This document shows positions 1-5,818 of a stretch of DNA of 11,094 nucleotides, piece by piece (the stretch's first letter is position 1; each line of letters begins with the position of its first letter). The notes beneath the pieces are model-generated. The model worked only from the letters and a program-made list of their open reading frames with translations. It was not told where the DNA came from and did not search any database. Position numbers and translations under genes: made by a program. The stretch comes from Acidobacteriota bacterium (GTDB taxonomy: Bacteria > Acidobacteriota > Terriglobia > Terriglobales > Acidobacteriaceae). The stretch lies in the NCBI GenBank assembly GCA_003225595.1, contig QIAR01000016.1, forward strand, positions 1 to 11,094, in the 5' to 3' direction.

Positions 1-353
1 TTTTTCATCTCATCTTTCTTTGTGCTCTCTTTCATTTCGCCCTTTCCCATCTTGACAGACACGACATGAATTTCGTTCTTGGCGGCATCCTCATGGCCTT
101 TGAGCGTTACCTCATGTCCTTCATGGCCTTTCAGGGCCTCTGGGTTGGACACCGTCCAGCTCTTGTTGTCCTTGTCGACGAACGTTTTTCCGTCAGCGCT
201 AACTTTGCCTGAGAGGCTCACCGCTTTCGCCGACGCCTTCTCGGCTTTCATGGGTTCCTGCTTCATTTCGCCCGGTTTCGTAGCTTCCTGAGCAAGCGCC
301 AGCAGGGACATCACGAGCGCGAGCGCGAAAAAAATCAACATCAGTTTTTTCAT
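1..353 (-). CDS. Small secreted DUF5818-like protein, C-terminus outside the window
   Basis: An open frame of 117 codons runs from an ATG at 353 off the left edge with no stop. The start follows an AGGAG Shine-Dalgarno about 7 nt upstream (complement of 361-370). Residues 1-22 form a typical Sec signal peptide: MKK, a hydrophobic stretch, then ALAQ. A Lys/Glu/Met-rich linker follows (about 23-45), then a small beta-rich domain (about 46-100) with SGKVSADGKTFVDKDNKSW, TVSNPEALKGHEGHEV and EIHVVSVKM, and then a charged tail rich in Lys, Glu and Met. The middle domain resembles the short DUF5818 proteins that are abundant in Acidobacteriota, whose function is unknown. The export and start are well supported; the family name is from memory. 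It is transcribed leftwards, and no partner gene is visible. Confidence 0.8.
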   Translation of the reverse strand, partial: MKKLMLIFFALALVMSLLALAQEATKPGEMKQEPMKAEKASAKAVSLSGKVSADGKTFVDKDNKSWTVSNPEALKGHEGHEVTLKGHEDAAKNEIHVVSVKMGKGEMKESTKKDEMK

Positions 354-479
354 ATTGGAACTCCTTTCGGATGGAGTACTGTCGCGAAACGTTTGGTCTC
401 GTCCTTCATTACGTTCCGCTCCGGCCATGAGTGGCGCGGAAGACTGTGGTTTTCGGGATGGAACAAGTGTGCGCTCTTG

Positions 480-494
480 TGACCCTTTGGGTCA
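480..494. promoter_or_regulatory. 15-bp palindrome, possible operator
   Basis: TGACCCTTTGGGTCA is a perfect inverted repeat of two 6-nt arms around 3 nt. It lies about 127 bp upstream of the leftward DUF5818-like gene and is the most symmetrical site in that upstream region. A dimeric regulator could bind it, or it could form a very small hairpin. No convincing -35/-10 pair was found around it, so the role is unproven. Confidence 0.35.
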
Positions 495-542
495 AGCATA
501 GGGCTAAAGCGCGTGCTATCTGCAAGTGGCAAAGTCCCACAG

Positions 543-569
543 GAGAAGCCTTGCCGCCTCGTCCGCTAG
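543..569. repeat. Imperfect 27-bp direct repeat, copy 1
   Basis: This segment starts with GAGAAGCCTTGCCGC and ends with TCCGCTAG. It matches 1280-1306 at 25 of 27 positions, with mismatches at the 16th and 19th bases. Both copies have the same orientation and, read on the minus strand, encode LA(D/E)EAARLL. The flanking bases do not match closely. It may be a relic of a duplicated small gene or a site carried by a lost element. Confidence 0.6.
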
Positions 570-1033
570 TCGGATGGTGCTATCGCGGCGGCGATGCGGT
601 CCCCGGCGTCAAAGAATGGTGTTGGAATTCGGTCGGAGATCGGCAGTCCCGGGCGCAATCTGCACGGGTTCGCGCCAGCAGATTCATGGCGCAACCAGCG
701 GTTCAGTTCCTCCAGAGAAGCAATGACGCAGCCCCTTTGCGCTTGCGTTCCAGATAACCTGAATTGCGATTGTGAGGTGAGCGAAATGGCTGGGTTCACC
801 CCGATTGCGCCGGACCCTGCTCGACGGACGAGCTTGTCAGTACGGCTGAGCAACGGAACGCGGAGCAAGGTGAGGTCAGGCTCGGGTAATTAATGGAGGG
901 ATAGCTCGCAGCAGCACAAACAAAACAGCTCTAAGCCTCCGCGCATGCGAGAGGGTACGAGGTGTGTGGTCGTTGACTTCGCCTCCGCACCGCTCCTAAC
1001 ATGGCACCCTGAGTTCCTGCGCACGCGCCACCC

Positions 1034-1306
1034 ATGATCGGCCAGACAATCTCGCATTACCGCATCCTTGAGAAGCTCGGTGGCAGCGGGATGGGCGTGG
1101 TCTACAAGGCCGAGGACACACGGCTGCATCGCTTCGTCGCCCTGAAGTTTCTGCCTGAGGACGTCGCCAAAGACCCCCAAGCCTTGGCCCGCTTCCAGCG
1201 GGAGGTACAGGCGGCCTCAGCTCTCAACCATCCCAATATCTGCACGATCCATGAGATCGGGCAGCAGCCTTGCGTAACCGAGAAGCCTTGCCGCTTCCTC
1301 CGCTAG
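1034..1306 (+). pseudogene. Serine/threonine protein kinase, N-lobe fragment only
   Basis: The frame opens with MIGQTISHYRILEKLGG, the usual beginning of acidobacterial Hanks-type (PknB-like) kinases. The phosphate-binding loop is at residues 16-23 (GGSGMGVV, with Ser where the second glycine normally sits), the ATP-anchoring lysine is in VALK (K38), and the helix-C glutamate is in RFQREVQ (E57). Homology stops after HPNICTIHEIG (residue 76, about base 1261). A 14-residue unrelated tail and a TAG follow. The HRD catalytic loop, DFG and all of the C-lobe are missing, so the product cannot phosphorylate anything. Intact relatives are several hundred residues or more. The ribosome binding site is weak. 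It is most likely a truncated remnant. Confidence 0.85.
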
Positions 1307-1378
1307 CTCGAGATTCAGCTCTGGCGTGTAGTCGTCAACAGCAATTGGTTCGCGCTCCGGTAATTTTCGGTTTGCCAT
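1217..1378 (-). CDS. Small 53-residue ORF with strong RBS, possibly a truncated gene
   Basis: An ATG at 1378 is preceded by AGGAGGTGAC, one of the strongest Shine-Dalgarno sequences in the window, with a spacing of a few nucleotides. The frame begins MANRKLPEREPIAVDDY and continues with a probable helix (ELAEEAARLLGYARLL). It is too short for a standard ORF cutoff. The last 14 or so residues (PDLMDRADIGMVES) are antisense to the kinase fragment, so the original protein was probably longer and lost its true C-terminus at the junction near 1261. I do not recognise the family. Its translation signal looks real; whether it is still functional is doubtful. Confidence 0.4.
   Translation of the reverse strand: MANRKLPEREPIAVDDYTPELNLELAEEAARLLGYARLLPDLMDRADIGMVES
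1280..1306. repeat. Imperfect 27-bp direct repeat, copy 2
   Basis: This is the partner of 543-569 (25 of 27 identical, same orientation). It lies inside the minus-strand 53-codon ORF, where it encodes ELAEEAARLL. On the plus strand it supplies the non-homologous tail and TAG stop of the kinase fragment. The kinase truncation and the repeat therefore sit at the same junction. Confidence 0.6.
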
Positions 1379-1389
1379 GTGTCACCTCC

Positions 1390-1460
1390 TAAGCCAGAGG
1401 TAATGTTAATGTTCTCGGCGGCGAGCTTCCCGGGCAAGTACTCCGAGCGCCCCTGGCTTA
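1390..1460 (-). promoter_or_regulatory. Possible structured 5' leader of the small ORF
   Basis: TAAGCCAGAGG at 1390-1400 pairs with the segment ending in CTGGCTTA at 1460, giving 8 perfect pairs, one mismatch and two more pairs. Inside it, CTCGG (1414-1418) faces CCGAG (1443-1447), with a further weak stem around a CCCGGG core. As minus-strand RNA, the outer stem ends directly before the AGGAGG ribosome binding site of the 53-codon ORF, so folding could affect its translation. It does not match a riboswitch or ribozyme class that I know. The arms could instead be the ends of a small insertion. Confidence 0.35.
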
Positions 1461-1465
1461 TTTAG

Positions 1466-2050
1466 GAACCTCGACGTGGAGACATCGCCTACCACGACTT
1501 CCTCGATAGCGAGATCTACGTCGCCTCCTCTCACGCAGGCGGCCAGATGGGGACCTTCACCACGACCATCGCCTCGCTCGGACACGTCGTCTCACCCACG
1601 TTCGTCGTGACGGATCCCGCGACGGGCGACCGTTCCCAGCGGTATCGAGGTGGATCCGGAGACAGGACAGGTGTACGTCCAGTGGATCACCGCCGACCCG
1701 GCTGCAAATACGACCCAAGGTTGCAACGTCACCCAGGTCCAGTTTCCACACCGGTCTGGATCTCGCGCTCCGACAATGGGGGCGTCAATTGGGATGCTCA
1801 TCTCGTGTACGAGGGCGCCCCGAGTGAGAACACCGACGATATCTTCGCCACACTGGCAGTAGACAATTCTGGCGATCCGATGAAGTCCGGCAATGTCTAC
1901 TCTGTCTTCGCCGACAACAAGCTGGCTCTCCACCAGTTCGACATCTGGTTTACGCAGTCCAGGGATCAGGGTGCGACGTGGGCGCAGCCGGTGAAGGTGA
2001 ACAACGACAAGGGAACACACTTCTTTCCCCGTCGACAGCAGCCTCGTTAA
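1466..2050 (+). pseudogene. BNR/Asp-box sialidase-like protein, frameshifted fragment
   Basis: The coding signal switches frame twice. From 1466 to about 1635 it reads RRGDIAYHDFLDSEIYVASS and onward. From about 1641 to 1745 a second frame reads GIEVDPETGQVYVQW and then NTTQGCNVTQVQF. From about 1745 the first frame resumes with WISRSDNGGVNW and runs to the end. SRDQGATW is a perfect Asp-box (SxDxGxxW) and SDNGGVNW is a degenerate one, typical of beta-propeller sialidase/BNR-repeat proteins. There is no credible start, because an in-frame TAG lies at 1463. The end after KGTHFFP loses family-like sequence near 2028. Family members are usually several hundred residues longer. It is a relic missing both ends; the two shifts could in principle be sequencing errors, but the truncations argue against an intact gene. 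Confidence 0.75.
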
Positions 2051-2214
2051 TTTCCATGGGATTAAGGGAAGTAACGCGCAACGGTCAATCCGCAGATTGC
2101 ACACGCAGAAGCGGCGCCGTGGCGCCCCGCCGATCGTCTACGACCTCTTTGGATTTCAGTTTGCCCTTCTCGTCGGGAAATTGGATGATCTTTTAGTACC
2201 ATTCCAACGAGAGA
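2051..2214. other. Spacer downstream of the five-gene cluster
   Basis: This spacer lies between the sialidase relic (rightward) and the permease stop (leftward), so the two converge here. A GC-rich GGCGCC-GT-GGCGCC segment around 2114-2128 is present, but it has no usable loop and no T-tract, so it is not a convincing terminator. A 36-codon minus-strand frame without a start (2192-2085) reads FPDEKGKLKSKEVVDDRRG; it looks protein-like but could not be assigned. Confidence 0.4.
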
Positions 2215-3621
2215 TCACCATCGACTTGCCGGCTGATGCAAATCTTCTCTCCGGTGAGTTCTCAGATAGAAAAAAGACATTGTCAGCAAAAGGACAACGA
2301 ACGCCGGGATCGAGTACTGCAGGCCATCCACCCAGAATGTGCTGACGGCGATTCCCAAGAGAACAACAATTCCTGCCAGTGTGGGTAGAGGATGACCGGC
2401 CAGACGGAGCGGCAGTCTGGCGATTGCCTCCGGGTGTAGGATTTGCCGGAAGCGCAGATGGGTCAGCAGAATCACGATCCACACGAAAAACATGCCAGCC
2501 ACCGCGGTTCCGTAGAGCAGCAGAAAGGCGCTCTTGGGAGCGAAGATCGCGAGCAGGGTGGCAGCTATCATTCCGACGGTTGAAACCGCAAGCGCGCGGC
2601 GAGGGACTCCATTGGCGCTGAGATGTCCGACCCAACGCGGCGCGTACCGGCAGCGGGACAACGAAAACAGCATTCGTGTGGAGAGATAAAGGTTGGTGTT
2701 GGCGCTGGAGAGAGCAGCCGAGATCACTACAAGATTCATAATGCCGGCGGCAAAAGGGATTCCGACGGTCTCAAATGCACGCACGAAGGGACTGCCCGTG
2801 ATACTCGCACTGCCGGTGCGGTCCCAGGGAGTCATGGCTAACATGATGGTGATGGCGAGCACATAGAAGATGATGAGACGGAAAACTATGGTGCGCATCG
2901 CACGCGGTATGCTTCTCTCCGGATTCTCGGCTTCGCCCGCGGTGACGGCAATGACCTCGATTCCCATATAGCTAGTAATGGCCAGCGTCAGAGCCAGCCA
3001 AACCCCACGCATGCCATGAGGGAAGAAACCTTCATGCTGCGTGAGATTGCTCAGACCGGCCGCCGGCCAAGGGCCCAGACCGGTGATCAGCGCAAAACCC
3101 ACGATAATGAAGACCAAGATGGCGACAACCTTGATGAGCGCAAACCAGTATTCGAATTCTCCGAAGTTGCTGACTTGCAAAGCATTCACCGTGACCAGTC
3201 CCACCGACACACCGACCACCCAGATCCATCCGGCGACGCTCGGGAACCAGTAAGCAAAGTAGATGGCGACGGCAGTGACCTCGGCTCCGACGGCAATGAT
3301 CTGCACCAGGCCATACGTGGCTCTGACCGTAAATCCGGCCCAGGGGCTGAGATAGGTGTCGGCATAGATCCCGAAGGATCCTGCAACCGGATGCACGACC
3401 GCCATTTCCGCCAGCGCATATGCCATGACAATTGCCAGTAAGGCGCCGAGCAGGTAGGTGACGATCACGCCTGGGCCGGCCAATTGAATGGTCACGCTGC
3501 TGCCGAGGAAAAGGCCAACGCCAATGGCGCCACCTATGGCGATCATGGTGAGCTGCCGCGCACTGAGCTGTCGGTGCAGTCCTTCGCTCTGAGGATCAGA
3601 CGAATTGGGAGCAATCGTCAA
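2215..3621 (-). CDS. Amino acid permease, APC superfamily
   Basis: This 468-residue inner-membrane transporter would import amino acids, usually by proton coupling in this family. The family signature is in TM1, GGAIGVGLFLGSS (residues 30-42). About twelve hydrophobic segments follow. The conserved loop AGEAENPERSIPRAMR (228-243) is characteristic of the AAT branch (AroP/GabP/LysP-like). The length matches the family's usual 450-500. The start is TTG at 3621: no in-frame ATG or GTG lies upstream before a TGA, and starting at the internal Met26 would remove the cytoplasmic LHRQLSARQLTM leader that relatives have. The ribosome binding site is poor (GAAGAG adjacent to the start). It is the last gene of the cluster, 48 nt after the PLP-enzyme stop, and is probably translated from the shared transcript. 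The substrate cannot be read from the sequence. Confidence 0.93.
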   Translation of the reverse strand: MTIAPNSSDPQSEGLHRQLSARQLTMIAIGGAIGVGLFLGSSVTIQLAGPGVIVTYLLGALLAIVMAYALAEMAVVHPVAGSFGIYADTYLSPWAGFTVRATYGLVQIIAVGAEVTAVAIYFAYWFPSVAGWIWVVGVSVGLVTVNALQVSNFGEFEYWFALIKVVAILVFIIVGFALITGLGPWPAAGLSNLTQHEGFFPHGMRGVWLALTLAITSYMGIEVIAVTAGEAENPERSIPRAMRTIVFRLIIFYVLAITIMLAMTPWDRTGSASITGSPFVRAFETVGIPFAAGIMNLVVISAALSSANTNLYLSTRMLFSLSRCRYAPRWVGHLSANGVPRRALAVSTVGMIAATLLAIFAPKSAFLLLYGTAVAGMFFVWIVILLTHLRFRQILHPEAIARLPLRLAGHPLPTLAGIVVLLGIAVSTFWVDGLQYSIPAFVVLLLTMSFFYLRTHRREDLHQPASRW

Positions 3622-3669
3622 CTCTTCAGCCTGAGGGCGCGTGATGGTTACCTGGCGACTTCATGGCTT

Positions 3670-4920
3670 CTAGTTGCGGCCCATCGCTTGCAATACCTCG
3701 GTGAAGCGCTCAATTTCCTCCACCGTGTTGTAATGCACCAAAGAGGCACGCACGGCGCCGACTTCGGGAGTGATACCTAGACGCCGTAACAGGCGTGGTG
3801 AGTACATGTTTCCGTCTCTGATCCCGATGCCTTGTTCCGCGCACTTGGCAGATACGGCAACGGGTTCTATCCTGCGCAAGTTGAAGCATAGCGTCGGAAC
3901 TCGCTGCCGCATTTGGTTTGGATCTGTGACGCCATAGATGGTCACATGGTCCAGCGCCGATAGGCGCTGGACTAGCTCAAGGGAGAGGGAAGCTTCGTAA
4001 TCGCGAATGGCCTCCATCGCACGTAGTAGCCGCGCGCGGCGTGAAGTAGCCGGACTCGGTGGCAAGAGCCGGTGGCTTAAATCCTCCAGATAACTAATGA
4101 CCGCATCCATTCCAGCCACGTTCTCGTAAACAAACGTGCCAACCTCGATTTTCATCGGAATACTGTCTGGAATGAAATCTTCCCGAAAGGTGGGTAGAGC
4201 TTCCAGAAGGGGACGCTTACCCCAAAGAAAACCCATGTGAGGCGCGAAGATCTTGTAGCCGGAGCAGACCAGATAGTCGCAGTCGAGGTCTTGCACATCT
4301 AGCGAACCATGGGGCGCATAATGCACGGCATCGAGGAAGATCTCTGCGCCCGCAGCGTGTGCCATCTCGGCGGCTTGTTTGACGTTCACGATCGACCCCA
4401 AGGCGTTGGAAGCAGCCGTACAAGCCACTAGACGAGTGCGTGAATTGAGCAGAGGTTCGAGATCGGCTGTGTGCAAGGTGCCGTCTTCACGCGTCTTCCA
4501 CCAGCGAATCTCGACACCCCGGCTCTCGAGCGCGAGCCAAGTGGCGATATTGGCTTCATGATCGAGATCGCTGACCACGATCTCGCGCCGCTTGCCCAAG
4601 ATCTCGACCAGCGCAAGGCTGACCAGACGGATAAATGACGTCGCATTCATGCCGAATGCAACCTCGCACGGTTCGCGCGCATTCAGGAACATGGCCACGC
4701 TCTCTCGAGCGCGCTGGATGCTTTTGTCCACTTCGCGGCTCTTACCATAACGTCCGCCGCGCTGCACATTGTGGGAAATCAGATGGTTGCGCACGGCATC
4801 GAGTGCGACCTGGGGAATCTGCGCTCCGGCACCGTTATCGAAGAAAATAAAACCGTCTCCGCTTTTGAAAGCGGGAAACGAATCACGCACCCATGCGATA
4901 GGAAATTCCGGTTTGGTCAT
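3670..4920 (-). CDS. Class V PLP-dependent enzyme, cysteine-desulfurase-like (VC1184/TIGR01976 type)
   Basis: This 416-residue cytoplasmic fold-type I PLP enzyme has family landmarks, numbered from the ATG at 4920: FFDNGAGAQIP near the N-terminus, cofactor-stacking His121 (DLDHEANI), Asp197 and His200 (FLDAVHYAPH), and the Schiff-base lysine K223 in CSGYKIFAPH. EVGTFVYENVAG follows, the segment that marks the VC1184-like subgroup. In true SufS/CsdA desulfurases a catalytic Cys sits in an RxGHHC loop. Here the equivalent loop reads RDGNMYSPRLL with no Cys, so persulfide formation by the standard mechanism is unlikely; a lyase, epimerase or aminotransferase-like reaction on an amino acid is more plausible. 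An alternative TTG at 4926 overlaps the previous stop as TTGA; the ATG 2 nt after that stop is preferred. Either way translation is likely coupled to the hydrolase gene upstream. Confidence 0.9.
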   Translation of the reverse strand: MTKPEFPIAWVRDSFPAFKSGDGFIFFDNGAGAQIPQVALDAVRNHLISHNVQRGGRYGKSREVDKSIQRARESVAMFLNAREPCEVAFGMNATSFIRLVSLALVEILGKRREIVVSDLDHEANIATWLALESRGVEIRWWKTREDGTLHTADLEPLLNSRTRLVACTAASNALGSIVNVKQAAEMAHAAGAEIFLDAVHYAPHGSLDVQDLDCDYLVCSGYKIFAPHMGFLWGKRPLLEALPTFREDFIPDSIPMKIEVGTFVYENVAGMDAVISYLEDLSHRLLPPSPATSRRARLLRAMEAIRDYEASLSLELVQRLSALDHVTIYGVTDPNQMRQRVPTLCFNLRRIEPVAVSAKCAEQGIGIRDGNMYSPRLLRRLGITPEVGAVRASLVHYNTVEEIERFTEVLQAMGRN

Positions 4921-4922
4921 GT

Positions 4923-5807
4923 TCAATGGTGTTGCAGTTGCTGGTAGATGACTGCGGCATTGTCTGCAAATGTGGCCTCATACTTCTCGTACTGACGGAA
5001 CTCTTTGTACTTCTCCATGTGAATCCCGCGGCGAACCTCCTCGATAGTGTCACCCTTTTGGTAGAGCGCGTGCACTTGCGAATAGAGGTCATTGAGGTAA
5101 TCGCGAAAGCGGCGAAGCTCAGTTTTGGTGGCCAGCTCAAAGTGACCGGGGACCACGGACTTCACCGGTAGATCCAAGACGTGGTCCAGGGCTTGAATCC
5201 ATTTCTCTGCGCTGCCCTGGTCCATCGCCGGGCAGGAGTTTGTCAGAAACAGGTCGCCCATCGCGATGGCACCGTGCTGCGGAAAGTACACCAGTGCGTC
5301 GCCGGAAGTGTGGGCTTTCCCAGGGAAATAGACTTCGGCGGAATAGGGATCGAGATGAACCGTGAGCTGCTGTTGGAATGTAACTTCGGCCGGCCGCAAG
5401 CCGGAACCGGGCGCCTGCGACTGAATGACGGAAAGAGTGCGCTCGCGGGTCCAGTCGGTGCTGATCACCGTGGCCGAAGGTCCCACGACCGCGTTGCCCC
5501 CCTGATGATCACGATGATAATGAGTATTTACAATGAATTTGATCGGCAAGCTTGAAAGGGTGTGAATTTTCTCCAGCAGTTTGCCGCCCTCTTTTGCATC
5601 GAGTCCTGTATCCACTACCAGAATTCCGTTGTTTCCGATCAGGAAAGTGGAATTGGCGCTGGTGTCGTTATCCGAGATATAGGCGTAAAGGCCGGGCCCG
5701 ATCTGCTTCAGTAGCGGAGCGGCGTGTCCAGCATCGCTTCCTGCGAGCACGACGATCAGCAGGACCGCGCACGCTCCACTCTGGAGAACTCGCTTTTCCT
5801 TGTGCAC
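4923..5807 (-). CDS. Secreted metallo-beta-lactamase-fold hydrolase
   Basis: This 294-residue protein begins with a signal peptide (HKEKR, then CAVLLIVVLAG, cleavage probably after GHAA near residue 30), so it acts in the periplasm. The MBL metal set is complete: NTHYHRDHQGG gives H96, H98, D100 and H101; H166 is in GKAHTSGD, D185 in AMGDLF, and H222 in VPGHFE. Two zinc ions would normally activate water. The core resembles the broad SoxH/quinoprotein-relay and subclass B3-like hydrolases rather than a clinical lactamase, and the substrate is unknown. A helical C-terminal tail (about 230-294) follows the domain. The start is GTG at 5807, supported by a GAAGGG ribosome binding site that overlaps the receptor's stop codon; the gap between the genes is only 11 nt. 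Co-expression with the receptor is therefore likely. Confidence 0.93.
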   Translation of the reverse strand: MHKEKRVLQSGACAVLLIVVLAGSDAGHAAPLLKQIGPGLYAYISDNDTSANSTFLIGNNGILVVDTGLDAKEGGKLLEKIHTLSSLPIKFIVNTHYHRDHQGGNAVVGPSATVISTDWTRERTLSVIQSQAPGSGLRPAEVTFQQQLTVHLDPYSAEVYFPGKAHTSGDALVYFPQHGAIAMGDLFLTNSCPAMDQGSAEKWIQALDHVLDLPVKSVVPGHFELATKTELRRFRDYLNDLYSQVHALYQKGDTIEEVRRGIHMEKYKEFRQYEKYEATFADNAAVIYQQLQHH

Positions 5808-5818
5808 TTCAAGCCCTT

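Larger units (their letters stand above)
354..1033. other. Gene-poor spacer with decayed coding traces
   Basis: No frame here looks like an intact gene. On the minus strand a 100-codon frame (868-566) contains RGCVIASLEELNRWLRHE (about residues 46-62). This resembles the wing and recognition end of the HTH modules in acidobacterial regulators, where an RG-V-A--EEL--WL pattern is common. The rest of that frame is low-quality sequence, so it is at best a relic. Another minus-strand trace at 543-569 can be read as LADEAARLL and matches the small ORF at 1217-1378 (see the repeat entry). No terminator or RNA gene was recognised. Confidence 0.4.

Noticed and set aside
431..757. 108-codon plus-strand ORF in the left spacer
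   Set aside because: There is no ribosome binding site, no recognisable domain and biased composition; it is most likely a chance open frame in GC-rich DNA.
2110..2132. GC-rich GGCGCC repeat as a terminator of the operon
   Set aside because: The loop would be only 2 nt and no T-tract follows on the minus strand.
2085..2192. 36-codon minus-strand frame with FPDEKGKLKSKEVVDDRRG
   Set aside because: It has no start codon (bounded by TAA) and no recognised family. It may be a gene tail fragment but cannot be supported as a gene.
2156..2635. 159-codon minus-strand ORF overlapping the permease end
   Set aside because: It is entirely in the shadow of the permease, with composition typical of an off-frame reading and no domain.
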